Shown here: positions 1-7,838 of the stretch, piece after piece
Layout: every line of letters begins with the position of its first letter
How positions within the stretch are numbered: position 1 is the stretch's first letter
Source: Solirubrobacter pauli
Lineage (GTDB): Bacteria; Actinomycetota; Thermoleophilia; Solirubrobacterales; Solirubrobacteraceae
NCBI RefSeq assembly: GCF_003633755.1
Contig: NZ_RBIL01000001.1
Coordinates: 2,093,426 to 2,157,425 of the forward strand
Direction of reading: 5' to 3'
DNA: 64,000 nucleotides
The notes under the pieces: model-generated
Told to the model about the DNA's origin: nothing
Databases searched by the model: none
Seen by the model: only the letters and a program-made list of their open reading frames with translations
Program-made: the position numbers and the translations under genes

Positions 1-329
1 GCGAGCCCGAGGTAGATGCCACGGACGCGGCCCGCGATCGGGCTGAACAGCGCGCCCGCCAGGCCCGCGAGCAGCACCGCGGCGACCAGCGCCGCCACGG
101 GCGGGATCTTGTCGGCGAGGTACGCGTAGCCGTAGGCGCCGATGGCGACGAAGAACGCGTGCGCGAGCGAGAGCTGGCCCGCGATCCCGACGAGGATCGT
201 GAGCCCGATCGCCGCGATGACCGCCGCCATCGCGAACAGACCGGTCTGCAGCCAGAAGCTCTCGAACCAGATCGGCACCGCCGCCAGCAAGACGACGACC
301 GCGACCGCGACGCCCACGCGCTTAGACAC
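1..329 (-). CDS. livM: Branched-chain amino acid ABC transporter permease LivM (partial)
   Basis: Inner-membrane permease of a HAAT-family importer. It is cut by the window edge, so only about 109 N-terminal residues are visible. The GTG start at 329 gives a short basic N-terminus, hydrophobic helices and the LivM-type stretch ILVGIAGQLSLAHAFF near residues 48-63, which fixes the family. It overlaps the end of livH by 8 bases, so the two permeases are translationally coupled and presumably form a heterodimeric pore. The substrate is unknown: members of this family import branched-chain amino acids, short amides or aromatic acids. No periplasmic binding protein gene lies in the visible part. 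Confidence 0.85.
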   Translation of the reverse strand, partial: MSKRVGVAVAVVVLLAAVPIWFESFWLQTGLFAMAAVIAAIGLTILVGIAGQLSLAHAFFVAIGAYGYAYLADKIPPVAALVAAVLLAGLAGALFSPIAGRVRGIYLGL

Positions 330-1212
330 GGGTCAGCTCCCGGGTGCCGAAGAGGCCGGACGGCCGGACCAGCAGCACGAGCAGCATGACCGCGAACGGC
401 GCCACGCCGCCGAGCCCGCGCCCGAGGAACGACAGCTCCTCCTGGTAGCCCGCGGTGAGGACGGAGACGACCCCGATGATCAGCCCGCCGACGACGGCGC
501 CGCCCGGCGAGTCGAACCCGCCGAGCACCACGGCGGGGATGCAAGCCAGCGCGAGCAGCCCGACGCCGCCGGTCACGCCCGCGGCCGGGAAGCTCGTCAG
601 GAACAGCCCGCCGACGGCCGCGAGCCCGCCCGCCAGCGCCCACGCGGCCGCCGCGACGCGGTTGCGGCGGATGCCCATCAACGACGCGGTCTCCCCGTCC
701 TCGGCCGCGGAGCGCATGGCGATCCCCCAGTCCGTGAACTTGAACGCCGCCCAGAACCCCGCGACCAGCACGGCGGCGACGCACCCGGCGACCACGCGCG
801 ACGTGGCCACGCGGATGCCGAAGAGCTCGGTGACGTGGTTGCCCCACGGCGCGCCGACGCTCAGCACGTCGGTCCCGATCCGGCGCGACAGCTCGGTCGC
901 GAGCAGGATGTCCACGCCCAGCGTGAGGATCGCCAGCGTGCCCAGGTCCGCGCGGCGGATCCGCCGGATCAGCACGACGTCGATCAGCACGGACGCGAAG
1001 GCCGCGGCGCAGACACCCGCGAGCACCGCCGGCCAGAACCCGATCGACGCGTGCAGCCGCGCGATGACGTACGCCCCGAGCAGCAGCACGGAGCCCTGCG
1101 CGAAGTTGATCACGTGCGTGGCCTTGAAGACCGTCACGAAGCCGAGCGCCACGAGCGAGTAGATCGCGCCCAGGAACAACCCGCCGACCAGCAGCGTCAC
1201 GAACTGGTTCAC
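322..1212 (-). CDS. livH: Branched-chain amino acid ABC transporter permease LivH
   Basis: A 296-residue membrane permease, the partner of LivM. The protein begins at the GTG at 1212 (MNQFVTLLVGGLFLGAIYSL), which is the usual LivH N-terminus; the open frame runs further upstream but that part is antisense-like to the ATPase gene. The motif NFAQGSVLLLGAY near residues 35-47 and the late GGFDSPGGAVVGGLIIGV are typical of LivH. The start overlaps the stop of the fused ATPase gene by 4 bases (GTGA) and the stop overlaps livM, so the operon order is livFG-livH-livM. The length is normal for the family. Confidence 0.9.
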   Translation of the reverse strand: MNQFVTLLVGGLFLGAIYSLVALGFVTVFKATHVINFAQGSVLLLGAYVIARLHASIGFWPAVLAGVCAAAFASVLIDVVLIRRIRRADLGTLAILTLGVDILLATELSRRIGTDVLSVGAPWGNHVTELFGIRVATSRVVAGCVAAVLVAGFWAAFKFTDWGIAMRSAAEDGETASLMGIRRNRVAAAAWALAGGLAAVGGLFLTSFPAAGVTGGVGLLALACIPAVVLGGFDSPGGAVVGGLIIGVVSVLTAGYQEELSFLGRGLGGVAPFAVMLLVLLVRPSGLFGTRELTRV

Positions 1213-2756
1213 GTCGCGCCTCCCAGGTACGCGCGCAGCACCTCCGGGTCGCGCTGCACCTCGGCCGGCGTGCCGTCCGCGATCCGCTTGCCGAAGTCGA
1301 GCACGGTCACGCGGTCGGCCATCCCCATCACGAACGACATGTCGTGCTCCACCAGCAGCACGGAGATGCCGAGCTCGGCCCGGGCCTGCGCGATCGCGCG
1401 CGCCATCGCCGCCGACTCGTCGCGGACCATCCCGGCCACCGGCTCGTCGAGCAGCAGCAGCTCGGGCTCGGCGCACAGCGCCCGCGCCAGCTCGACCCGC
1501 TTGCGCGTCCCGTACGACAGCGTGCCGACGGGACGCGCGAGGTCGTCGAGGCCGATCAGCGCCGCGATCTCGCGCACCCGCCGCTCGTGCTCGGCACGTT
1601 CCCGCCGCGCGCTCGGCAGCCGCAGCCCGTCGCCCACGAACCCCGCGCGCATCCGCCGGTGGCGGGCGACCAGCAGGTTGTCCAGCACGGACACGCGCGC
1701 CGAGAGCGCGATGTTCTGGAAGGTGCGCGCGATGCCGAGCGCCGCGATCCGGTGCGGGCGGAGCCTGGTCAGCTCACGCCCGCCGTACCGGACGGACCCC
1801 TGGCTCGCGGCGTAGACCCCGGAGAGGACGTTGAGGCAGGTGGACTTGCCCGCGCCGTTGGGCCCGATCAACGCGTGCAGCGAGCCCGGCTCGACCGTGA
1901 AGGACACGTCGCTGAGCGCTGCGAGCCCGCCGAAGCGCACCCCCAGGCCCTCGACCACGAGCGGCTGCGCGTCGCTCTCCACCGGCTGCGCCGTGCCGGC
2001 CTCCGCCGACACGCCCAGGTAGCGCTCCTTGACCGCCTCACTCTCGGCGAGCTCGGCGGCCGTGCCCTCGAGCGCGACCTCGCCGACCTCCAGCACGACC
2101 GCGTGGTCGGCCACCGACAGCGCCATCGCCGCGTTCTGCTCGACCAGCACGACGGTCACGCCGCGCGCGTTGATCTCGCGGATGACCGCGCCGACGCGCT
2201 CGACGACCTTCGGCGCCAGGCCGAGCGACGGCTCGTCGAGCAGCAGCACCTTCGGCGCCGCCATCAGCGCCCGCCCGATCGCGAGCATCTGCTGCTCGCC
2301 GCCGCTCAACAACCCGGCGCGCTGCGTCGCCCGCTCGCGCAGGATCGGGAACAGCTCGTCGACCCACCGGCGCGCGTCCTCGCGCGCCGCCCTGTCGGGT
2401 GCGGCCATCCCGCCCGCGCGCAGGTTCTCCTCGACGGTCAGGTTCGCGAACACGCGCCGGCCCTCCGGCACCTGGACGAGGCCGCCACGGGCGATCATCG
2501 CGGCGTCGTGCGACGGCGCGCGCCCGGCGAACCGGATGCTGCCGGACGTGATCACCCCGCCCTGGTCCGGGAGCGTGCCGGACAGCGCGCGCAGGAGCGT
2601 GGACTTGCCGGCGCCGTTGTTGCCGAGCACCGCGACCACCGACCCCTCGGGCACGGACAGCGAGACGCCCCGCAGCGCCTGCACCGCGCCCGCGTAGCTC
2701 ACGCGCAGGTCGTGCACGTCCAGGACGGCCGGGGCCGTCACGGCCACTTCCACCAC
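1209..2756 (-). CDS. Fused LivF-LivG ABC transporter ATPase
   Basis: A single 515-residue protein with two complete ABC ATPase domains. Residues about 12-245 are LivF-like (Walker A GNNGAGKST, signature LSGGEQQ, Walker B VLLLDEPSLGL). Residues about 265-515 are LivG-like (Walker A GPNGAGKST, degenerate signature LSYGTRKR, Walker B LLLLDEPVAGM, LLVEHDM switch). A short linker rich in Glu, Ala and Ser joins them. In most bacteria LivF and LivG are separate proteins of about 240-255 residues. The fusion would energise the LivH/LivM pore as one chain. The GTG start at 2756 could equally be the GTG at 2753; a purine-rich Shine-Dalgarno (GAGGAGAG) lies just upstream inside an inverted repeat. Confidence 0.88.
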   Translation of the reverse strand: MVEVAVTAPAVLDVHDLRVSYAGAVQALRGVSLSVPEGSVVAVLGNNGAGKSTLLRALSGTLPDQGGVITSGSIRFAGRAPSHDAAMIARGGLVQVPEGRRVFANLTVEENLRAGGMAAPDRAAREDARRWVDELFPILRERATQRAGLLSGGEQQMLAIGRALMAAPKVLLLDEPSLGLAPKVVERVGAVIREINARGVTVVLVEQNAAMALSVADHAVVLEVGEVALEGTAAELAESEAVKERYLGVSAEAGTAQPVESDAQPLVVEGLGVRFGGLAALSDVSFTVEPGSLHALIGPNGAGKSTCLNVLSGVYAASQGSVRYGGRELTRLRPHRIAALGIARTFQNIALSARVSVLDNLLVARHRRMRAGFVGDGLRLPSARRERAEHERRVREIAALIGLDDLARPVGTLSYGTRKRVELARALCAEPELLLLDEPVAGMVRDESAAMARAIAQARAELGISVLLVEHDMSFVMGMADRVTVLDFGKRIADGTPAEVQRDPEVLRAYLGGAT

Positions 2757-2760
2757 ATCT

Positions 2761-2790
2761 CTCTCCTCGCCGGTGGACCTGCGAGGAGAG
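2761..2790. promoter_or_regulatory. Perfect 10-bp inverted repeat covering the livFG ribosome binding site
   Basis: The arms CTCTCCTCGC and GCGAGGAGAG are exactly complementary and separated by 10 bases. In livFG mRNA the distal arm contains the GAGGAG Shine-Dalgarno and ends five bases before the start codon. The hairpin could terminate readthrough from the upstream marR gene, hide the ribosome site, or act as a protein-binding site. No U-tract follows. Confidence 0.55.
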
Positions 2791-2811
2791 TATTCGGCTA
2801 CCTGATGACTG

Positions 2812-3264
2812 TCAACGCGGACCGAACCCGGCGCCGAGCCGGTAGACGGCGTTGACGAGCGCCTCCAGGAGCTGCTCGCGGCCGGCCTCGTCGAGGTCGG
2901 CGAGCATCGCGTTCTCCATGTGGTTCACGGCGCGGTCGCACGCCGCCAGCACCTCGCGCCCGCGCTCGGACAGGGACACCTCCAGGACCCGCCCGTGGTT
3001 GGCCGCGGGCGAGCGGACGATGTACCCGTCGGCCTCCAGCGCGTTCAGCACTTCGGCCATGGACTGCGGTGTGACGTACACGCGGCGGGCGAGCTGGGCG
3101 TTGGACAGGCCGGGCCGGTCACGCAGGATCGAGAGCGCCGTGTACTTGGGGACGGTGAGCCCGAAGGGCGCGACGAGCGCGCCGATCTCCTTGCGGATCG
3201 CGCGGTCCAGGCGCCCGATGACGTAGCCGACGTGCGGGCTGATGACGCGCGGTTCCGAAGCCAC
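2812..3264 (-). CDS. MarR-family transcriptional regulator
   Basis: A 150-residue winged-helix regulator. The start is the GTG at 3264 (VASEPRVISPHVGYVIGRLD); the long open frame upstream is an antisense shadow of the neighbouring gene. The recognition region around residues 53-83 (LSNAQLARRVYVTPQSMAEVLNAL followed by a wing with RSPAANHGR) is typical of MarR. It sits 55 bases upstream of the livFG gene on the same strand and is divergent from the secreted DUF6351 gene, with a near-perfect inverted repeat between them. It probably represses itself and one or both neighbours in response to a small, perhaps aromatic, ligand; the ligand is not evident. Confidence 0.85.
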   Translation of the reverse strand: MASEPRVISPHVGYVIGRLDRAIRKEIGALVAPFGLTVPKYTALSILRDRPGLSNAQLARRVYVTPQSMAEVLNALEADGYIVRSPAANHGRVLEVSLSERGREVLAACDRAVNHMENAMLADLDEAGREQLLEALVNAVYRLGAGFGPR

Positions 3265-3268
3265 GCGG

Positions 3269-3298
3269 CGACAGTACTGGACACGGGGAGTATTGTCG
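3269..3298. promoter_or_regulatory. Probable MarR operator
   Basis: CGACAGTACT, 10 bases, AGTATTGTCG: the arms are complementary at 9 of 10 positions. The site begins 5 bases upstream of the marR start and lies 45-74 bases before the divergent gene, the classic position for autoregulation. Confidence 0.55.
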
Positions 3299-3342
3299 AA
3301 ATGAGTCTCAGGCCACCTGTCATCTGGGGAGAGGAGAGGGCC

Positions 3343-5787
3343 ATGGTCGGTCGCGTGTCCGCGGTCACCGCAACGCTGGTCGCCGGCCTTGCCGGGAGCG
3401 CCGACGCGTCCGGAGTGCGGTCGCTCGAAGTGCTCTCCAACCGCGCCGATCTCGTCTCCGGCGGTGACGCCCTCGTCGCCGCGCAGACCAGCGGGCCGGT
3501 GACCGTCGACGTCGACGGCCGCGACGTCACGAGCGCGTTCGCGGTCCGGCCGAGCGGCCGGCTGGAGGGCCTGGTGACGGGGCTGAAGGTCGGCGCGAAC
3601 GTGCTGACCGTGCGCGACGCCGGCGGTGCGGGGCGACGGATCACGATCACCAACCACCCGATCGGCGGCCCGGTCTTCTCCGGCCCGCAGATCACGCCGT
3701 ACGCGTGCAACCCGAACGCCTCGAACCCGCCGCTCGGCGCGGCGACCGACGCGCAGTGCAACGCGCCGACCAAGGTGGAGCTGCTGTACCGCAACGCCGC
3801 CGGCCAGTTCGTCGCCTACGACCCGGCCAACCCGCCGGCGGACGTGCAGCAGACCACCACCGACGCCGGCCGGACCGTGCCGTTCATCGTCCAGCGCGTC
3901 ACGGGCACCGCGAACCGCGGGATCTACCAGGTGGCCGTGCTCGTCGACCCGCTCGAGCCGATCGAGCCCTGGTCGGCCGACCAGCCGTGGAGCCGCAAGC
4001 TCTTCTACACGTTCGGCGGCGCCTGCGGCACCGAGCACCGGCAGCTCGCGCCGGGCAGCGTGCTCCAGGCGCAGCCGCTGGGCGCCGGGTTCGTGGTCGC
4101 CACCTCGAGCCTGAACATCTACGCCAACAACTGCAACGACGTGGTGAGCGCCGAGGCGGCGATGATGACCAAGGAGATCGTCGCCGAGCGCTACGGCCCG
4201 GTGCGATACACGATCGGCAACGGCGGGTCGGCGGCCACGATGCAGCAGCACCTGCTGGCCGAGAACTACCCCGGGCTGCTGGACGGCCTGACGACGAGCC
4301 AGGCCTTCGAGGACCACTTCACGCAGGTGCAGGGCTCGCTCGACTGCCGGGTGCTGATGCACTACTTCTGGCCGACCAGCCCGCTCTCGCAGCCGGGCCA
4401 CGCGAGCGCCGCGCCGAACGCGCTGTTCCCGACGGCCGCGGCGCGCCAGCCCGTGTGGGGATCGAACCCGGCCAACCCGGACAACCTGTGCGGGCAGAAG
4501 GTGCTGGCCTTCGGCGCCGACCGCACGGAGCTCGTCCCGACCGCGAACGTCGCCTGTGGCCTCCAGCCCGCGCAGGTGTGGAACGCGACGACGAACCCGA
4601 CCGGCGAGCGCTGCGGCATCGCCGACTTCATGCGGGCGATCTTCGGCGTGACGATCACGCCCGACGCACCCAACGGCAAGGGCAAGCTCGCGGTCGACAA
4701 CGCCGGCGTCCAGTACGGGCTCGTCGCGCTGCAGGATGGCCGGCTCACGGCCGAGCAGTTCGTCGACCTCAACGCGAAGGTCGGCGGGATCGACGTGGAC
4801 GGCACCTTCACCGCCGCGCGGACCGCCGCCGACCCCGACGCGCTGCGGATCGCCTACGAGACCGGCCGCGTCAACAGCGCGACCGGCGCGGCGGACGTGC
4901 CTGAGATCGACAACCGCACCAGCGCGCAGATGGACGACACGGGCTTCCATCCCGCCTTCCACTCGTTCACGTACCGCGCGCGGCTGGACCGCTCGAACGG
5001 CGACCACGCGAACCAGGTGATCTGGCTCTCGCGCAGCGGCGGCGTGGTCCCGAACCAGTTCGACGCGATGCGGCGCTGGCTGGACACGGGCGAGAAGCCG
5101 AAGGACGCGTGCTTCATGGCGGGCGGCGTCGAGGGCGACCTCAGCTGCAACGGCACCTGGACTTCGTACGGCAACCCGCGGCTCGCGGCGGGCTCGCCGT
5201 ACACGCTGGACGTCGTCAAGTGCCGGCTCAAGCCCTTGTCCCGCGCCGACTACGCCGTGACGTTCACGGACGCGCAGTGGGCGACGCTGCAGGCGACGTT
5301 CCCGGACGGCGTGTGCGACTACGCGCGGCCGGGCGTGAGCCAGCAGCCGCCGAAGGCACGCTGGCTGACGTTCGCGGACGGCCCGGGCGGGCGGGCGCTC
5401 GGGCCGGCCCCGGCGGCCGACGCGTTCGCCGAGGGGACCGTCGGCGGCACCGTGCCGGCCACGCTCGCGCTCACGGTCGCGCCGGCGAGCTTCGGCACGT
5501 TCGTTCCCGGCGTCGCGGACGAGTACACGGCCACGACGAAGGCGACGGTGACGAGCAGCGCCGGCGACGCCACGCTCTCCGTCGCCGGCCCCGGCCACCT
5601 GGCCAACGGCGCGTTCACGCTGCCGGAGCCGCTGCGGGTGCAGCTCGCCAAGACGACGTGGTCGGCGCCGACCGCGGGCGAGGACGTCGCGGTGACGTTC
5701 ACGCAGCGGATCGGGGCGACCGACCCGCTGCGGACGGGGACCTACTCGGGGACGGTGACCTTCACCTTGTCGACCACCGCCCCCTGA
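3343..5787 (+). CDS. Secreted DUF6351-family protein, probable alpha/beta hydrolase
   Basis: An 814-residue exported protein. The ATG at 3343 follows a strong purine-rich site (GGAGAGGAGAGGG); an in-frame ATG at 3301 is possible but less well placed. A short signal peptide ends near Ala-Asp-Ala-Ser (residues 20-23). The motif LEVLSNRADLVSGGDALV just after it is the hallmark start of DUF6351 proteins. GNGGSAATMQQ around residue 290 looks like a nucleophile elbow of esterase-type hydrolases, but the catalytic residues are not proven. Residues about 697-814 form the C-terminal domain shared with the xylanase and S15 peptidase of this window. The substrate is unknown; an ester or polyester is one possibility for this family. 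Confidence 0.75.
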   Translation: MVGRVSAVTATLVAGLAGSADASGVRSLEVLSNRADLVSGGDALVAAQTSGPVTVDVDGRDVTSAFAVRPSGRLEGLVTGLKVGANVLTVRDAGGAGRRITITNHPIGGPVFSGPQITPYACNPNASNPPLGAATDAQCNAPTKVELLYRNAAGQFVAYDPANPPADVQQTTTDAGRTVPFIVQRVTGTANRGIYQVAVLVDPLEPIEPWSADQPWSRKLFYTFGGACGTEHRQLAPGSVLQAQPLGAGFVVATSSLNIYANNCNDVVSAEAAMMTKEIVAERYGPVRYTIGNGGSAATMQQHLLAENYPGLLDGLTTSQAFEDHFTQVQGSLDCRVLMHYFWPTSPLSQPGHASAAPNALFPTAAARQPVWGSNPANPDNLCGQKVLAFGADRTELVPTANVACGLQPAQVWNATTNPTGERCGIADFMRAIFGVTITPDAPNGKGKLAVDNAGVQYGLVALQDGRLTAEQFVDLNAKVGGIDVDGTFTAARTAADPDALRIAYETGRVNSATGAADVPEIDNRTSAQMDDTGFHPAFHSFTYRARLDRSNGDHANQVIWLSRSGGVVPNQFDAMRRWLDTGEKPKDACFMAGGVEGDLSCNGTWTSYGNPRLAAGSPYTLDVVKCRLKPLSRADYAVTFTDAQWATLQATFPDGVCDYARPGVSQQPPKARWLTFADGPGGRALGPAPAADAFAEGTVGGTVPATLALTVAPASFGTFVPGVADEYTATTKATVTSSAGDATLSVAGPGHLANGAFTLPEPLRVQLAKTTWSAPTAGEDVAVTFTQRIGATDPLRTGTYSGTVTFTLSTTAP
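5431..5784 (+). other. Shared C-terminal WxL-like domain, copy 1 (DUF6351 protein)
   Basis: Encodes the conserved order VPATLALT ... FVPGV..EYTATT ... GDATLS ... NGAF ... W.AP ... LRTGTY..T.TFTLSTTAP that ends the protein. The same module ends the GH10 xylanase and the S15 peptidase. Its last strand resembles the ending of WxL domains. Confidence 0.7.
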
Positions 5788-5802
5788 GGGTGCTTGTTGC
5801 CT

Positions 5803-5829
5803 GCGACCGGCCGCTCAGCGGCCGGTCGC
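5803..5829. terminator. Bidirectional hairpin terminator
   Basis: GCGACCGGCCGC, loop TCA, GCGGCCGGTCGC: a perfect 12-bp stem between convergent genes. The loop is the stop codon of the xylH gene, so the stem includes its last codons. Confidence 0.7.
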
Positions 5830-7086
5830 CGCCGCCCGTCGGCGCGAGATGGCGTCGACGCTGGCCGCGAGCAGGAGCACGAGGCCGTTGATGATGAACT
5901 GCACGCCGGACTTCTGGGTGACCAGCGGCAGGCCGTTGGCGATGATCGCCACCACCAGGCCGCCAGTGACGGCGTCCACGATCCGACCGCGCCCACCGAA
6001 CAGCGAGGTGCCGCCGATGACCGCCGCACCGACCGCGTACAGCAGCGTCTGCGCGCCACCGGTGGTCGGCGAGACGCTGTTGTCACGCGAGGCGAGCAGG
6101 ATGCCCGCCACGATCGCCAGCGTCGAGCCCAGGATGAAGCACAGCGTCTTGATGTTCGGGACGTTGATGCCCGCCCGGCGCGCCGCCTCGGCGTTGCCAC
6201 CGACCGCATAGACGTGCCGGCCGAAGCTGGTGCGCCCGAGCAGGAACGTGAGCGCGACCACCAGCACGGCGACCAGCGGGACGACCCACGGCACGCCCTG
6301 GATGACGATCGGCGCGTTGGCCCGCTGGCGCTCCTGGTTGAGCAGGAACACGACCACCAGCACGACCACCGCGAGGGCGCCGACCTTGGCCGCCCACACC
6401 GACATCGCCGGCACGGGGAGCCCCGCGCGCCGGCGGGTCTGGATCGCCCGCAGCGACGTGGCGGCGAACCCGGCGATGACGATCGCCGCGAACAGCCAGC
6501 CGAGGCCGACGGACATGTTCTGGTTCATCACCTTCAGCACGGCGCCGTCGCGGATCGGGATCGTCCCGCCCTCGCCGATGATCAACAGCATCGCGCCCTG
6601 CAGGCCGAGGAAGAAGGCCAGCGAGACCACGAACGACGGGATGCCCAGCCGGGCCACCAGCACCGCGAGCGCGAAGCCGATGGCCACGCCGGTGGCCAGC
6701 GCGGCCAGCACCGCGAGCGGCCAGGACCAGCCGTGCTGGGTGAGCGTGACGCCGAGGATCGCCGCGCCGGTACCGGCCGTGAAGCCGGCCGACAGGTCGA
6801 TCTCGCCCAGCAGCAGGACGAACACCAACCCCATCGCCAGGACCATGATCGCCGCGCCCTGGTTGAGCAGGTTGGCGAAGTTCTGCTCGGTCAGGAACGA
6901 GTCGGGCTCCATGATCCCGAACACGATCACCAGCACCAGCGCGCCGATGACCGCCGGCAGGGCGCCGAGGTCGCCGCCCTTGATCCGGTCCCAGTACGCG
7001 CCCGAGGCCTCGCCGAGCCCGCCCTGGCCGGGCAGGGTCTCGCGCTCGAACTCCGACACGGGCTGGGTCGCCGCGGGCGCGCTCAT
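5815..7086 (-). CDS. xylH: CUT2-family sugar ABC transporter permease (XylH-like)
   Basis: A 423-residue polytopic membrane protein with the permease signature LLLGEIDLSAGFTAGTGAAI (about residues 90-110) and the late GAAVIGGTSLFGGRG motif of ribose/xylose-type permeases. Its length and large central insert with extra helices match XylH rather than RbsC. The start overlaps the stop of the ATPase gene by 4 bases. Together with the ATPase, the binding protein and xylose isomerase it makes a four-gene operon transcribed from the xylA promoter; xylH is the last gene and ends in a strong hairpin. The predicted substrate is xylose, inferred from the neighbouring isomerase and xylanases. Confidence 0.88.
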   Translation of the reverse strand: MSAPAATQPVSEFERETLPGQGGLGEASGAYWDRIKGGDLGALPAVIGALVLVIVFGIMEPDSFLTEQNFANLLNQGAAIMVLAMGLVFVLLLGEIDLSAGFTAGTGAAILGVTLTQHGWSWPLAVLAALATGVAIGFALAVLVARLGIPSFVVSLAFFLGLQGAMLLIIGEGGTIPIRDGAVLKVMNQNMSVGLGWLFAAIVIAGFAATSLRAIQTRRRAGLPVPAMSVWAAKVGALAVVVLVVVFLLNQERQRANAPIVIQGVPWVVPLVAVLVVALTFLLGRTSFGRHVYAVGGNAEAARRAGINVPNIKTLCFILGSTLAIVAGILLASRDNSVSPTTGGAQTLLYAVGAAVIGGTSLFGGRGRIVDAVTGGLVVAIIANGLPLVTQKSGVQFIINGLVLLLAASVDAISRRRAAATGR

Positions 7087-7838
7087 GCGACGCCCGCCAG
7101 CACGTCGGTCTGGCCCGTCGTGATCAGCTCGACGACCTGCCGGTTGGTGACGTCCTTCGCGCGCACCTGCGCGGCCATCTGGCCGAGGTAGAGCGTCGCG
7201 ATGCTGTCGGCGACGCGCATGACGTCCGCCATGTTGTGCGTGATCAGCACCACGCCGAGCCCGTTGTCCGCCAGGCGGCGCACCAGGTTGAGCACCTGCT
7301 CGGTCTGCGCGACGCCCAGCGCCGCGGTCGGCTCGTCGAGGATCACGACCTTGCTGTTCCAGAGCACGGCGCGGGCGATCGCCACCGTCTGGCGCTGACC
7401 GCCCGACAGGGACGACACGTTCTGCCGCAACGAGCGCAGCGTGCGGACCGACAGCGACTTGAGCGTCTCGCCCGCCCGCTTCTCCATCTCGGTCTCGTTG
7501 AGCGTGATCCCCGAGTGGATCTCACGCCCGAGGAACAGGTTGTGGACGACGTCGAGGTTGTCGCACAGCGCGAGGTCCTGGTAGACGATCTCGATCCCCA
7601 GGGCGTTCGCGTCCTTGGGCCCGTGGATGCTGACGGGCCGCCCCTCGAAGCGGATCTCGCCGTCGTCGACCGGGTGGATCCCGGCGACGCACTTGATCAG
7701 CGTGCTCTTGCCGGCGCCGTTGTCCCCCACCAGCGCGGTGACTTCCCCCGCGGCGACGTCGAGGTCCACGTCACGCAGGACGTGGACCGCCCCGAAGGAC
7801 TTGTTGACGCCGCGCAGCGAGAGCAACGGCTCGGTCAC
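7083..7838 (-). CDS. xylG: Sugar ABC transporter ATPase, single-domain (XylG-like)
   Basis: A 251-residue ATPase energising the XylH pore. The start is the GTG at 7838 (VTEPLLSLRGVNKSFGAVHVL), overlapping the xylF stop by 4 bases. It has Walker A GDNGAGKST (near residue 37), signature LSGGQRQ, Walker B KVVILDEPTAALG and the H-loop LITHN. CUT2 transporters usually use a duplicated ATPase of about 500 residues (RbsA, XylG); here only one domain is present, so the functional unit is presumably a homodimer. No second ATPase is nearby. Confidence 0.88.
   Translation of the reverse strand: MTEPLLSLRGVNKSFGAVHVLRDVDLDVAAGEVTALVGDNGAGKSTLIKCVAGIHPVDDGEIRFEGRPVSIHGPKDANALGIEIVYQDLALCDNLDVVHNLFLGREIHSGITLNETEMEKRAGETLKSLSVRTLRSLRQNVSSLSGGQRQTVAIARAVLWNSKVVILDEPTAALGVAQTEQVLNLVRRLADNGLGVVLITHNMADVMRVADSIATLYLGQMAAQVRAKDVTNRQVVELITTGQTDVLAGVA

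Noticed and set aside
2812-5598. A 928-codon open frame on the minus strand opposite the DUF6351 gene
   Set aside because: It joins the real marR gene to an Arg/Ala/Val-rich antisense reading of the DUF6351 gene. Very high GC removes stop codons from shadow frames; only the marR part has protein-like composition.
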